Below, piece after piece: positions 55,075 to 63,841 of a stretch of DNA of 64,000 bases. This DNA is from Lipingzhangella_A rawalii (lineage in GTDB: Bacteria; Actinomycetota; Actinomycetes; Streptosporangiales; Streptosporangiaceae), in contig NZ_JAVLVT010000002.1 of the NCBI RefSeq assembly GCF_031628175.1, forward strand, positions 259,129 to 323,128, written 5' to 3'. Under the pieces are notes generated by a model, which saw only the letters and a list, made by a program, of their open reading frames with translations, ran no database searches and was not told where the DNA came from. Position numbers and translations under genes: made by a program. Every line of letters begins with the position of its first letter. Within the stretch, counting starts at the first letter, position 1.

Positions 55075-56796
55075 GTGGAACAGACCAGCCAGAACTTCCT
55101 GAACGGGGGAGGCCAGACCGGGATCTCCGACCGGATGAGGGACCTGCTCTCCCGTGCGGCCCAGGATCACCTCTCTGAGCAGAAATCGCAGGGTGCGGTC
55201 TCCGAGGAGATGCGCCAGCGCCTGGAGGGTATGGAGTGGCTCCTTCGGGAGCTGCGGGAGCGGGAGTTCACGACGCTCAGTGAGTCGGTCACCGGCATCA
55301 CCGAACAACTCGATGAGTTGACCTCGCGTCCTCCCCAGTGGGCCGAGACCCTGGCCGAACACATCGACCAGGTCAAGGAACGCACCAAACCGATCTCGGA
55401 GATTCCGAACCTACAACGCGAGGTAGGAACCCTCGGGGAGAACGTCGACACCGCCCTGGGGCGGCTGCAAGACGTCACCAACACCACCCAGCGGACAGCG
55501 GGCCAGCTGGAGAGCCTCACGGAGCAAGTGACGACGCTCGCAACCACCATCGAGTCCCGGTTCGAGCAGCTCGACTCCGCCCTGGAATCGCTGACCCAGC
55601 GCGCCAACCAGCTGGAAGAGCGGCTCGGGGAGCTGGGAACCACGCTCGGCGAGCGCCACGAGGCTTTGGAAACAAAACTCACCTCCACAACCCAGGCACT
55701 GTCCACGCAGGTGGACGAGAACCATGTGGAGCTCAGTGCCGCGGTGGCCGACGCCAACACCGCCGTGACCACACTGGCGGAAACGAGCGAGAACCGGACC
55801 GAGGAAGTCAGGGCGAGCATCTCCGAGCTGCGCACCGAACTGGGTGAGCGGCTCGACACCCAGCATGCGGAACTCGTGGAACGTGCCGACGCCCGGCAGG
55901 CGGAGCTCCACACCGCGCTGTCCGAGCAGACCTCCGCCACCGAACAACGCCTCACCGAACTCCGCGGACACATCGACGAAGCCACCACAACCACCACCAC
56001 CGCCCTGACCGAACACACCACCGCCACCGAACAACGCCTCACCGAACTCCGCGGACGTATTGAGGAGGTCGCCCATGAGGTGACCAGTTCCGTGGAGGAG
56101 CGCGGCGCGGCCCTGACCACACTGATGGAGGCGCACCGCTCGGCGGTGGCCGAACAGCTGGAGTCCCACCTCACCGGGATCACCGACCGGCTCGACCGCG
56201 GGAATGAGTCCCTCGCCGGCAAGGTTGAGTACAACCTGACCAAGCTCAGTGACCGGTTCGACGGCTTCGAAGGCCACTTCGAGGGGAACTTCGAGGGAGT
56301 CGAGGGCAAGCTCGACGGTCTGAGTGGCCGGCTGGAGGGAATCGACGGTCGAATCGGCGGTGTGGACGGCAAGTTCGACGGCGTGCACGGTCAGTTCGAC
56401 GGCGTCGACGGCCGGCTGGAAGCCCTGGATGACCGGCTGGAGTCGCTGGCCCAGCGCCTCACCCAGCTTCCGGCCACCCTGGAGGTGAGTGAGGTGCACC
56501 GGCGCCTGACCGAGCTCCTGGAGCGGCCCGTCGTGGACCATTCGGACCGGTTCGACGCGCTCGAGGCCCGGGTGACCGAAGCGGTGAACCCGCTACTGAG
56601 TGAGATGCGTTCCCGGCCCGACCGTCACGAGCTCGAGGAGACCGTGACCGAGGCGATGGAGAACACACACGACGACCTCACCAAGCGCCTGGCCACACTC
56701 GAAGAGACCATGCTGGCCCTGGCCGAGGCTCTCCTCCAGCCCGGCGGCCGGAAGAAGAAGCGGGCCGCGGCCGAGGACCCCGACGACGAGGACTAG
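55075..56796 (+). CDS. Long coiled-coil protein with Gly-rich heptad repeat, function unknown
   Basis: 573 residues, soluble, very rich in Glu, Leu, Thr and Gln. Most of it should be coiled coil (LESLTEQVTTLATTIESRF and many similar heptads). Two 29-residue units share the 12-residue run (TATEQRLTELRG) encoded by identical DNA. Between about residues 410 and 470 lies a regular heptad of the type (F/L)-(D/E)-G-(V/L/I)-x-G-(R/K), at least seven copies, e.g. FEGVEGKLDGLSGR and FDGVDGRLEALDDR. The C-terminus is basic then acidic (GRKKKRAAAEDPDDED). The GTG at 55075 has AGGAG seven bases upstream. No transmembrane helix or signal peptide is seen. It is transcribed with the preceding gene's strand but is 438 bases away. 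The function is unknown; a scaffold or cytoskeletal-type role is possible. Confidence 0.85.
   Translation: MEQTSQNFLNGGGQTGISDRMRDLLSRAAQDHLSEQKSQGAVSEEMRQRLEGMEWLLRELREREFTTLSESVTGITEQLDELTSRPPQWAETLAEHIDQVKERTKPISEIPNLQREVGTLGENVDTALGRLQDVTNTTQRTAGQLESLTEQVTTLATTIESRFEQLDSALESLTQRANQLEERLGELGTTLGERHEALETKLTSTTQALSTQVDENHVELSAAVADANTAVTTLAETSENRTEEVRASISELRTELGERLDTQHAELVERADARQAELHTALSEQTSATEQRLTELRGHIDEATTTTTTALTEHTTATEQRLTELRGRIEEVAHEVTSSVEERGAALTTLMEAHRSAVAEQLESHLTGITDRLDRGNESLAGKVEYNLTKLSDRFDGFEGHFEGNFEGVEGKLDGLSGRLEGIDGRIGGVDGKFDGVHGQFDGVDGRLEALDDRLESLAQRLTQLPATLEVSEVHRRLTELLERPVVDHSDRFDALEARVTEAVNPLLSEMRSRPDRHELEETVTEAMENTHDDLTKRLATLEETMLALAEALLQPGGRKKKRAAAEDPDDED
55934..56056 (+). 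repeat. 36-bp direct repeat in the coiled-coil gene
   Basis: A 36-base segment starting CCGCCACCGAACAACGCC occurs identically at 55934-55969 and 56021-56056, 87 bases (29 codons) apart. This is a recent in-frame duplication of a coiled-coil unit. Confidence 0.95.
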
Positions 56797-56810
56797 CCCC
56801 GAAAATGCCG

Positions 56811-56842
56811 CCGGGGTGTCCAGCGCGGGCTGGACACCCCGG
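56811..56842 (+). terminator. Terminator after the coiled-coil gene
   Basis: A 13-base-pair perfect stem (CCGGGGTGTCCAG and complement) with a six-base loop, 14 bases after the stop. tsaD converges from the other side, so it may serve both. Confidence 0.75.
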
Positions 56843-57022
56843 TGCGTGTGCGCGGCGGCGCGCCGTCCCACATTGGCCAGCCGCCGGGAGGAACATTGTG
56901 CGGTCCCGCCTCCGGCGCCTGCTACCCCCATCGGCCTTTCGTGGCCCCCATTGACTGAGGGGCCGCCCCGAGACGCCAGAACCGCCGCGCGCCCACCCCC
57001 GGCATGATGCCCGGGCGTGGAA

Positions 57023-58057
57023 CTAGCCGGCGAGCACCTGCTCCACAGGCAGGGAGGTGTCGGTGGCGAGATCCAGCGGGGAGGGGGAACAGCCCGCCGC
57101 GACCACCTCGGCCCCGAGTGTGGCGATCATGGCCCCGTTGTCCGTGCACAGCCGGGCGGGAGGCACGCGCAGCTCGATACCGGCCTCCGCGCACCGCTCG
57201 GCGGCCAGGTCGCGTAGACGCGAGTTCGCTGCCACTCCCCCACTGATCACGAGATGACCGACTCCGTGGTCCCGGCACGCGGCCACTGCCTTGGCCGTGA
57301 GCACGTCCACCACGGATTCCTGGAATGCGGCGGCGATGTCGGGGACGTGCAGATCCTCCCCGTCCCCTTGGGCTGACTCCACCCACCGCGCAACCGCGGT
57401 TTTGAGTCCCGAGAACGAGAAATCGTAGCTGCCGTCGCCGAGCTTGCCGCGCGGAAAGTGCACGGCCGTGGCGTCGCCCTCGGCGGCGGCCCGGTCGATG
57501 GGGGGACCGCCGGGGTACGGCAGGCCCAACAGTCGCGCCACCTTGTCGTAGGCCTCCCCGGCGGCGTCGTCAACGGTTTCTCCGAGTAGCCGCACATCCG
57601 TAGCCAGGTCATTCACCAGCAGCAAGGAGGTGTGCCCCCCACTGACGAGCAGGGCCACAGTCGGGCTGGCCAGTGGCCCGTGGGCGAGCTGGTCCACGGC
57701 CACATGCCCCACCAGGTGGTTCACTCCGTACAACGGACGATTCAACGCGAGGGCGTGGGCTTTCGCGGCGGAGACCCCCACCAGGAGGGCACCGGCCAGG
57801 CCGGGGCCGGCGGTTACCGCCACCGCGTCCACGTCGGCCAGGGTCACTCCGGCTCGGTCCAGGGCACGCTCGGTGGTGGGAGTCAACGCCTCGAGGTGGG
57901 CCCGGCTGGCCACTTCCGGAACGACACCCCCGAACCTGGCGTGTTGGTCCACACTCGAGGCGACCTCGTCGGCGAGGAGGGTGTGGCCGCGCACCAGTGC
58001 CACTCCCGTCTCGTCACAGGAGGTCTCGATTCCCAGGATCAGTGGCTGTTCAGTCAC
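57023..58057 (-). CDS. tsaD: tRNA t6A transferase TsaD
   Basis: Transfers the threonylcarbamoyl group to A37 of ANN-decoding tRNAs (344 residues). It has GIETSCDETG at the N-terminus and the metal-binding H114 and H118 in VNHLVGHVAVD. The ATP-binding SGGHTSLLLV and the C-terminal TDNGAMIA motif are present. It is the last gene of an alr-tsaE-tsaB-rimI-tsaD run and overlaps rimI by eight bases. Confidence 0.97.
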   Translation of the reverse strand: MTEQPLILGIETSCDETGVALVRGHTLLADEVASSVDQHARFGGVVPEVASRAHLEALTPTTERALDRAGVTLADVDAVAVTAGPGLAGALLVGVSAAKAHALALNRPLYGVNHLVGHVAVDQLAHGPLASPTVALLVSGGHTSLLLVNDLATDVRLLGETVDDAAGEAYDKVARLLGLPYPGGPPIDRAAAEGDATAVHFPRGKLGDGSYDFSFSGLKTAVARWVESAQGDGEDLHVPDIAAAFQESVVDVLTAKAVAACRDHGVGHLVISGGVAANSRLRDLAAERCAEAGIELRVPPARLCTDNGAMIATLGAEVVAAGCSPSPLDLATDTSLPVEQVLAG

Positions 58058-58544
58058 GTGGGTCCTCCTCGTGCGGGTTGCTCGCCGAACGGCGCATCAC
58101 GACCGCGTCAGCTCCCGCGTAGTAGCCGGGACGCATTCCGAGCTCAACGAAACCGAAGCGCCGGTAGAGGTCCTGTGCCCGCGGATTGTCCGTGCGCACC
58201 TCGAGAAACGTCTCGGTGACCCCCTGCTGTGCCCCGATGTCCAGGAGGGCGGTGAGTAGGCGCGCCCCGATCCCCTGGGACCAGTACCGGCGGTCCACCG
58301 CCATCGTCTGGATATCTCCCTCGGGGGGCACCACCCGCAGGCCGGCGAAGCCCACCAGCTCAGGCCGGTTGCTACACGTTTCGGCCACGAGATAGGAGCG
58401 GGTGGGTTCGGTCAGTTCGTCCAGGAACATCTGCGAGCTCCACGCGTCGGCCGGAAACAGGTCCTGTTCCAACCGCAGGACCGACTCCAGGTCAGACCTG
58501 TGCATGGGGCGCAGACGGATCTGTGTCTCGTTCTCGCCGTTCAC
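58050..58544 (-). CDS. rimI: Ribosomal protein S18 alanine N-acetyltransferase RimI
   Basis: GNAT acetyltransferase (164 residues). Acetyl-CoA is bound at the RYWSQGIGARLL motif, and the C-terminal VRTDNPRAQDLYRRFGFVEL is characteristic of RimI. The GTG at 58544 overlaps the tsaB stop (GTGA), which fixes the start; a longer frame to 58670 lies inside tsaB. In E. coli RimI acetylates S18, though actinobacterial RimI may have broader substrates. Confidence 0.94.
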   Translation of the reverse strand: MNGENETQIRLRPMHRSDLESVLRLEQDLFPADAWSSQMFLDELTEPTRSYLVAETCSNRPELVGFAGLRVVPPEGDIQTMAVDRRYWSQGIGARLLTALLDIGAQQGVTETFLEVRTDNPRAQDLYRRFGFVELGMRPGYYAGADAVVMRRSASNPHEEDPRD

Positions 58545-59224
58545 GACTGCCGCCACTGCGCTACCCGTTTGGGGGCTCCGGGACGCTGCGCGTCCGGACG
58601 CCGCAGGTACAACGGATGTGCCTCGGCCAGGGGCTCGTCGGCCGCGAGGGCGCGCGCCGCCAGCGTGCACAGGGCCGCGGCACTTGGGTACAGCGGCTCC
58701 GGCTCCTGCCCCGACTCGCCCAGTTCCTGTGGGTACAGCGCCGCTCCGTGCCCGAGCACGGGCAGTCCGGCAGCGGCGGCAGCGGCCTCGTCGGGAGGAC
58801 TCACCGCGATATCCCCGGCACGGGTGTAGGGATCGCTGTAGCGGGCCCAGAACACTTCCTTGCGGCGGGCGTCGCTGGCCACCAGGAACGGGCCGCTCCG
58901 GTCGGCGGCTGCGGCGATCGCGTCCAGGGTGGGAATGCCGTGGCAGGGAACGCGCAGGGACTGTGCGAGTGCGTGGGCGGCGGCCACTCCGACACGCAGA
59001 CCGGTGAACGGGCCGGGACCGATCCCCACCACGATTCGGGAGACGTCCGCCAGTGTGATCCCGGCGCGATCCACCGTGGCCCGAATTCCGGGCGCGAGCA
59101 ACTCACCGTGCCGGCGAGCGTCCACGGTGTCGGTCGCAGCGTGAACGGTGGTCTGGCCGGTGGCGTCGGCGCTGCACACGGCGATGGTGACCGCGGGGGT
59201 CGCGGTGTCGAAGGCGAGGAACAT
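58541..59224 (-). CDS. tsaB: t6A-complex scaffold TsaB
   Basis: 227-residue TsaB, an inactive paralogue of TsaD that with TsaE and TsaD forms the t6A machinery. It begins MFLAFDTATPAVTIAVCSAD and has GIGPGPFTGLRVGVAAAHAL. The ATG at 59224 follows the tsaE stop by two bases and overlaps rimI by four; a long upstream frame is rejected. The gene order is conserved in actinobacteria. Confidence 0.95.
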   Translation of the reverse strand: MFLAFDTATPAVTIAVCSADATGQTTVHAATDTVDARRHGELLAPGIRATVDRAGITLADVSRIVVGIGPGPFTGLRVGVAAAHALAQSLRVPCHGIPTLDAIAAAADRSGPFLVASDARRKEVFWARYSDPYTRAGDIAVSPPDEAAAAAAGLPVLGHGAALYPQELGESGQEPEPLYPSAAALCTLAARALAADEPLAEAHPLYLRRPDAQRPGAPKRVAQWRQS

Positions 59225-59226
59225 GC

Positions 59227-59733
59227 TCAGTTTCCGAGCTCGTCGAGAACGTGGCTCCACCGGGACGCGTGCCCCGACAGGTAAACGGTTCGGGTGTCGT
59301 CGGAATGCCGGTCGATGGTGACCTCCAGGGGGGTGTCCGTGAGACCGTCGGCAATCCCACTGCCCCACTCCACCACCGTGACCGCCTCCGGGAGGCTCGT
59401 GTCCAGATCGAGGTCGTCGAGTTCGGCCGCGTCGGTGAGACGGTACGCGTCCACATGCACCAGCGAGGGGCCGCCGCACAGCGAAGGGTGAATCCGGGAG
59501 AGTACGAAGGTGGGGGAGGTGATCGGCCCCCGGACCCGCAGTCCGTCGGCCAGCCCCTGGGTGAGGGTCGTCTTGCCCGCCCCCAGAGGGCCGGACAACA
59601 CGAGGAGGTCCCCGGCGCGCAGCTGGGTGGCGAGCTCGCGCCCCACAGTGCGCATCTCGGGGTCGGTACTCGCGGTGATGGCGAGGGCAGGCATCGTGAC
59701 CTGACTGGTGGTATCGGTCATAGCACACAGCAT
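59227..59733 (-). CDS. tsaE: t6A ATPase TsaE
   Basis: P-loop ATPase (168 residues as annotated). The Walker A is GPLGAGKTTLTQGL, followed by ITSPTFVLSRIHPS and VHVDAYRL, typical of TsaE. It works with TsaB and TsaD. The start is uncertain: ATGs at 59733, 59721 and 59694 are all in frame, and only 59694 has a weak AGG at proper distance. It lies 123 bases after alr. Confidence 0.92.
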   Translation of the reverse strand: MLCAMTDTTSQVTMPALAITASTDPEMRTVGRELATQLRAGDLLVLSGPLGAGKTTLTQGLADGLRVRGPITSPTFVLSRIHPSLCGGPSLVHVDAYRLTDAAELDDLDLDTSLPEAVTVVEWGSGIADGLTDTPLEVTIDRHSDDTRTVYLSGHASRWSHVLDELGN

Positions 59734-59856
59734 GGATGGCAGGGACGAGGAACACGTGCGGGACGGAGTGGGCCCGACGTGGCTCCGCAGGTCCGCACGC
59801 AGGTTCCAGGGTATCCGGTACGAGCACCGGGAGCCCCGGGGCCGGCACGGGCGTAC

Positions 59857-60996
59857 CTACTGGTCACCGATGTAGACCCGCGGAACGCGGGGGCTGATCC
59901 GGGTGACGATCTCGTAGGGGATGGTGCCGGTCGCACCCGCCCAGTCCTGGGCGGTGGGCTCACCGGCGTCCCCGGGACCGAACAGGTGGACGCGACCGTC
60001 CTCGGGGACCGGAGCGTCCCCCACGTCCACCATGAACTGGTCCATGCACACGGTCCCAGCGATCGGAAAGCGGTCACCGGCGATGGCGACCTCTGCGCGG
60101 TTGGTGGCGTTGCGTGGCACGCCATCGCCGTAGCCGAGCGGTACGAGCGCGACGCGGGTGTCCCGGTCAGTGATGTAGCGGTGGCCGTAGGAGACTCCAC
60201 TCCCGGCCGGAGCGGGCTTGACCAGAGCCAGATCGCTGGACAGGGTCATTGCCGGGCGGAGGCCGGTGTCGGTCAGTTCCGGGATGGGGCAGATGCCGTA
60301 GCTCGCGATGCCGGGCCGCACGAGATCGAAGTGGGTCTCCGGTCTGGTCAGCGTCGCGGCAGAGTTGGCCAGGTGCCGCACCCGGGGCTCCAGGCCGGCC
60401 TTCTCCACGACGCCGAGCGCGGTGTGAAATGCGCTGATCTGCGCGTCGATTGAGCTATGTCCTGGCTCGTCGGCACAGGCGAAGTGGGAGAACACCCCCA
60501 CAACGTGGATTCGTCCGGTGGCCTCGGCCCGCGCGGCGCTCTCCACGACGGCGGGCCACTGGTCCGCGGGGACTCCACCACGGGTGAGTCCGGTGTCCAC
60601 CTTGAGATGGACCCGGGCAGAGCGCCCCACGGATCCGGCGGCGTCGGCAACCGCGTCCAGAACCCGAGCATCGCTGACTCCGAGGTCGATATCCGCGGTG
60701 ATCGCGGTGGCCAGGTCGGCACCAGGCGGCAGAATCCAGGCCACGGTGGGCACCTGTATCCCCGCTGCCCGTAGCTGTAGCGCCTCCTCGACGAAAGCCA
60801 CCCCCAGCCAGGTGGCTCCCCCGGCAAGCATGGCCCGCGCCGCGGGCAGCATCCCGTGTCCGTATCCGTCCGCCTTCACGACCCCCATGACGGCTGCCCC
60901 GGAGGCGCGGTCGGCCAGTAGCGCGATGTTGGAGCGGATGGCGTCCAGGTCCACCTGTGCGGCGGCGTGGGATGACGGCTGGGGCGGGGAGGGCAT
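59857..60996 (-). CDS. alr: Alanine racemase
   Basis: PLP enzyme (379 residues) that makes D-alanine for peptidoglycan. The Schiff-base lysine K41 is in VVKADGYGHGM, and the C-terminal beta domain carries the second catalytic tyrosine region and GTVCMDQFMVDVG. ATG 60996 is chosen by homology; a longer frame to 61329 runs over the HdeD gene on the opposite strand. It starts the alr-tsaE-tsaB-rimI-tsaD unit, as in Mycobacterium and Streptomyces. Confidence 0.96.
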   Translation of the reverse strand: MPSPPQPSSHAAAQVDLDAIRSNIALLADRASGAAVMGVVKADGYGHGMLPAARAMLAGGATWLGVAFVEEALQLRAAGIQVPTVAWILPPGADLATAITADIDLGVSDARVLDAVADAAGSVGRSARVHLKVDTGLTRGGVPADQWPAVVESAARAEATGRIHVVGVFSHFACADEPGHSSIDAQISAFHTALGVVEKAGLEPRVRHLANSAATLTRPETHFDLVRPGIASYGICPIPELTDTGLRPAMTLSSDLALVKPAPAGSGVSYGHRYITDRDTRVALVPLGYGDGVPRNATNRAEVAIAGDRFPIAGTVCMDQFMVDVGDAPVPEDGRVHLFGPGDAGEPTAQDWAGATGTIPYEIVTRISPRVPRVYIGDQ

Positions 60997-61062
60997 GGTC
61001 ACAAGTGTGGCACGATCACGCACCTGGTCACAGCGCACCCTGAACCTTTGTCGTAACGTTTC

Positions 61063-61087
61063 GTGTCTACCGAGGCACTTTGGGTAT
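61063..61087 (+). promoter_or_regulatory. SigB-type stress promoter of the HdeD gene
   Basis: GTGT (61063-61066), 15 bases, GGGTAT (61082-61087). This fits the GNNT-N14-16-GGGTAY consensus of Streptomyces SigB-class stress sigma factors. Transcription would begin near 61095, 43 bases before the start codon. Confidence 0.55.
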
Positions 61088-61137
61088 CCCAACGTGTGGG
61101 GGACCTTGGTTCCACCAACCACGGGGGAGGTACAACC

Positions 61138-61695
61138 ATGCTGGATCTGCTTGCCGACCGCTGGTGGGCACTGGTTATCCGCGGCGTGGCCGCGCTGGTC
61201 TTCGGCATCCTCGCCCTGGTGTGGCCGGAGCTCACCCTGGTGGTCCTGGTGATCCTCGTAGGTGTGTTCTTCCTGGTCGACGGCGTGTTCCTTGTGACCG
61301 GGGCGATATCCGGCGCGGCACAGGGGCACCGCTGGCTTCCGGTTTTCCAGGGCGTGCTCAGCCTGATTTTCGGTGGCTTGGTGCTGCTCTGGCCGGAGGT
61401 TTCCGCACTGGTGCTGCTGATGTTCATTGCCGCCTGGGCACTGGCCACGGGCGTGGTCCAGATCGTGACCGCCCTACGGCTGCGTCGCGAGCTCACCGGC
61501 GAGTGGCTACTGGTCCTGAGCGGCCTGTTGTCGGTGCTGTTCGGTATCGCGCTGTTGGTCTGGCCGGCTGTGGGCGCGATCGCCGTGGCCTGGCTGATCG
61601 GGTGCTACGTGATTGTTCTGGGTGTGATGTGGTTCGTGCTGGGCCTCCAGCTGCGCAGGATTCGCCGACAGGAGAAGCACCAGCTGGCAGGCTGA
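61138..61695 (+). CDS. HdeD-like DUF308 membrane protein
   Basis: 185 residues with six hydrophobic helices and short loops (WWALVIRGVAALVFGILALV is the first). This is the DUF308/HdeD family, named after the E. coli acid-resistance protein HdeD; related actinobacterial proteins are uncharacterised. The ATG at 61138 has GGAGG seven bases upstream; a longer frame from 61063 overlaps the promoter and is rejected. It is divergent from alr. The SigB-type promoter suggests stress induction. Confidence 0.9.
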   Translation: MLDLLADRWWALVIRGVAALVFGILALVWPELTLVVLVILVGVFFLVDGVFLVTGAISGAAQGHRWLPVFQGVLSLIFGGLVLLWPEVSALVLLMFIAAWALATGVVQIVTALRLRRELTGEWLLVLSGLLSVLFGIALLVWPAVGAIAVAWLIGCYVIVLGVMWFVLGLQLRRIRRQEKHQLAG

Positions 61696-61763
61696 GCGCG
61701 CACCCGGCACGGACCGGGGCCTGCGTCCGTTCCGCGTGCGCGCCCGTCGCTGTCGGGTGCTGC

Positions 61764-62537
61764 CTACTTGGGTGGCATCCGCAGGCCTCCGTCAATGCGG
61801 ATGACCTCGCCGTTGATGTAGTCGTTCTCCACCAGGCTCCGGGCCAGGTGGGCGAACTCCGCAGGTGTACCGAGCCGCTTCGGGAACGGCACCGGCGCCG
61901 CGAGCTTCTCCTTGAACGCCTCCGATTCCGGTCCGCTGCCGTAGATCGGCGTGTCCAGGATCCCGGGAGCGATCGTGTTGACCCGGACCCCGACGGCGCC
62001 GAGGTCCCGTGCGGCCGGCAGGGTCATGCCGATAATCCCGCCCTTGGAGGACGAGTAGGCGATCTGGCCAATCTGACCTTCAATCCCGGCCACGGAGGCC
62101 GTGTTGACGATCGCCCCCCGGGCGCCGTCGTCGGTCGCGGTTTCGCTTCCGGCCATGGCGGAGCTGGCAAGGCGCACCAGATTGAAGGTGCCCAGCAGAT
62201 TCACCTCGATGACCTTGCGGTAGCTGTCGAGGTTGTGCGGCGAACCATCCTTGGCCACGGTGCGTTCCGCCCAGCCGATTCCCGCACACGCGACCGCCGC
62301 GCGGAGCGGCCGGCCCGTGTCCACGGCCGCACTGACCGCTGCGGACACCTGGTCCGCATCGGAGACATCGGTGGTGACGAAGACGCCACCGACCTCCTTG
62401 GCCAGTGCCTGCCCCCGCTCTGCGTTGAGGTCAGCCACGACGACCGTGGCGCCGGCAGCGGCGAATTCCTTGACGGTGGCCTCCCCAAGGCCACTGGCTC
62501 CCCCGGTAACGAGGGCCGCATTCCCGTTGAGTTCCAT
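61764..62537 (-). CDS. SDR-family NAD(P)-dependent oxidoreductase
   Basis: Classical short-chain dehydrogenase (257 residues). The cofactor loop is TGGASGLGEA near residue 12. The catalytic Ser and the YSSSK segment with Tyr and Lys are present (IAYSSSKGGIIGMTL), after NTASVAGIEGQIGQ. The overall sequence resembles 3-hydroxyacyl-CoA dehydrogenase type 2 (HSD10) enzymes. Asp at the end of the second beta strand (VVVADLN) predicts NAD over NADP. It is divergent from a GntR regulator and may be its target. Confidence 0.9.
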   Translation of the reverse strand: MELNGNAALVTGGASGLGEATVKEFAAAGATVVVADLNAERGQALAKEVGGVFVTTDVSDADQVSAAVSAAVDTGRPLRAAVACAGIGWAERTVAKDGSPHNLDSYRKVIEVNLLGTFNLVRLASSAMAGSETATDDGARGAIVNTASVAGIEGQIGQIAYSSSKGGIIGMTLPAARDLGAVGVRVNTIAPGILDTPIYGSGPESEAFKEKLAAPVPFPKRLGTPAEFAHLARSLVENDYINGEVIRIDGGLRMPPK

Positions 62538-62711
62538 GGGCGCACCCTATCCACCCGATACCACCGGAACTAGAACAGGTTCCCCCTTCCTTCGAGGCGT
62601 CAGTCCGAAGCAGGCAAACATCCCGATCCGCTACAAGGCGCGGCGTCTTCCCGGCGATGACCGCTGTGGCCCGGCCCGACACCGACGAGGCGACGCCCAA
62701 CGCGTTCTATT

Positions 62712-62721
62712 TGTCTATACA
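62712..62721. promoter_or_regulatory. Candidate GntR operator in the divergent region
   Basis: TGTCTATACA, a near-palindrome resembling HutC/DasR-type GTCTATAC half-sites, inside an unusually A/T-rich 40-base stretch (62708-62745) of the SDR-GntR intergenic region. On the minus strand TTGATC and TATGTA, 16 bases apart, form a candidate SDR promoter that overlaps it; on the plus strand TAGAAT at 62758 could serve gntR. Confidence 0.4.
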
Positions 62722-62823
62722 TAATTACATAAAGACGGTTTCACATCGATCAACTTCGTAGAATGGTGCCCGCGCGGCGCACACGCGAGGTGCCGTCACC
62801 CCCGCTGACTTGGACGGAGAAGC

Positions 62824-63564
62824 GTGTCCCAATCACCACTGTCGATCCCACTCGACCGAAGCAGCCCGGTCCCGCTCTACTTCCAGTGCGCCCAGGAAAT
62901 GGAGCGCCGCATTCTCTCCGGTGAACTACCGGTAGGTACTCGCCTGGAAAACGAGGTCGTCCTGGCCGGACGGCTCGGGCTGTCCCGCCCCACACTGAGA
63001 CGTGCCATCGAATATCTCGTTGACCGCGGCCTGTTGGTGCGGAAACGAGGGGTCGGCACCCAGGTGGTGCAGCCGCGGGTGCGCCGGCCGCTGGAGCTGT
63101 CCAGCCTGTACGACGACCTGTGCCAGGCGGGCCAACAGCCGCGCACCGAGGTCCGCAAGCTCGCAGTGGAGCCCGCACCGGACCCCATCTCGGTGGCGCT
63201 GGAGCTGGCCCCAGCAACTGAGATCTACGTACTCCACCGGCTCCGCTTCGCTGGTGGAGAGCCCCTGGCACTCCTCCACAACTACCTGCCCACCCACATC
63301 GTCGAGCTCACTGAGACGATGCTGATGGACCGGGGTCTGTACGAGATCCTGCGTTCGGCCGGTGTGACCATGAAGATCGCGAACCAGACGATCGGAGCAC
63401 GCACCGCCGGCCAGGCCGAGGCCGAGGAACTCTGGGAGGAGGCAGGGGCACCCCTGTTGACCATGCAGCGAACGTCTTACAACGATGTCGGCCGCCCGGT
63501 GGAGATCGGCTCACACACCTACCGCGCCTCGCGCTACACCTTCGAGCTCACGCTAACCGGCTAA
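62824..63564 (+). CDS. GntR/HutC-family regulator
   Basis: 246 residues. The N-terminal winged helix (GELPVGTRLENEVVLAGRLG, then LSRPTLRRAIEYLVDRGLLV) is of GntR type, and the C-terminal part (residues 95-240) is the UTRA ligand-binding domain of the HutC subfamily. The start is GTG with GGA upstream. Its effector is unknown. It is divergent from the SDR gene, with 286 bases between, and probably represses that gene and itself. Confidence 0.92.
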   Translation: MSQSPLSIPLDRSSPVPLYFQCAQEMERRILSGELPVGTRLENEVVLAGRLGLSRPTLRRAIEYLVDRGLLVRKRGVGTQVVQPRVRRPLELSSLYDDLCQAGQQPRTEVRKLAVEPAPDPISVALELAPATEIYVLHRLRFAGGEPLALLHNYLPTHIVELTETMLMDRGLYEILRSAGVTMKIANQTIGARTAGQAEAEELWEEAGAPLLTMQRTSYNDVGRPVEIGSHTYRASRYTFELTLTG

Positions 63565-63585
63565 CACGAGAACCTCGCCCCACAC

Positions 63586-63606
63586 CCGGGGGTGGCCCAC
63601 CCCTGG
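63586..63606 (+). terminator. Hairpin after the GntR gene
   Basis: CC-G-GGGGTG pairs with CACCCC-T-GG (nine pairs including one G-T) around a three-base loop, 22 bases after the stop. No U-tract. Confidence 0.4.
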
Positions 63607-63710
63607 ACGGGCTTGGGGCTGTAGTGACCTATGGGGGACACGCTCCTGACCATGAGGGCCAGGAAAAGCCGATGGGGGTCAAGGAGCAGGAACACAACCG
63701 GACCCACGCA

Positions 63711-63751
63711 AAACGGCCCCGGACCGGGAAATCCCTGGTCCGGGGCCGTTT
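63711..63751 (-). terminator. Terminator of tRNA-Tyr
   Basis: A perfect 15-base-pair stem (AAACGGCCCCGGACC and its complement) with a small inner stem. On the minus strand it ends in GGCCGTTTTG, so it has a short U-run and lies nine bases after the tRNA. Confidence 0.85.
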
Positions 63752-63759
63752 CGGCTGGG

Positions 63760-63841
63760 TGGCAGGTCAAGGATTCGAACCTTGGAAGGCTGAGCCGGCG
63801 GTTTTACAGACCGCTCCCTTTGGCCGCTCGGGCAACCTGCC
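63760..63841 (-). tRNA. tRNA-Tyr (GTA)
   Basis: 82 bases. Acceptor GGCAGGT/ACCTGCC, anticodon loop CTGTAAA with anticodon GTA, a long class II variable arm and T-loop TTCGAAT, with A as discriminator. CCA is not encoded. Confidence 0.96.

Noticed and set aside
55075..56796. Coiled-coil protein as a phage tail fibre or prophage remnant
   Set aside because: No other phage gene is nearby, it has a host-like base composition and its neighbours are housekeeping genes.
58541..59848. 435-codon version of tsaB
   Set aside because: The upstream part overlaps tsaE; the ATG at 59224 gives the normal 227-residue TsaB.
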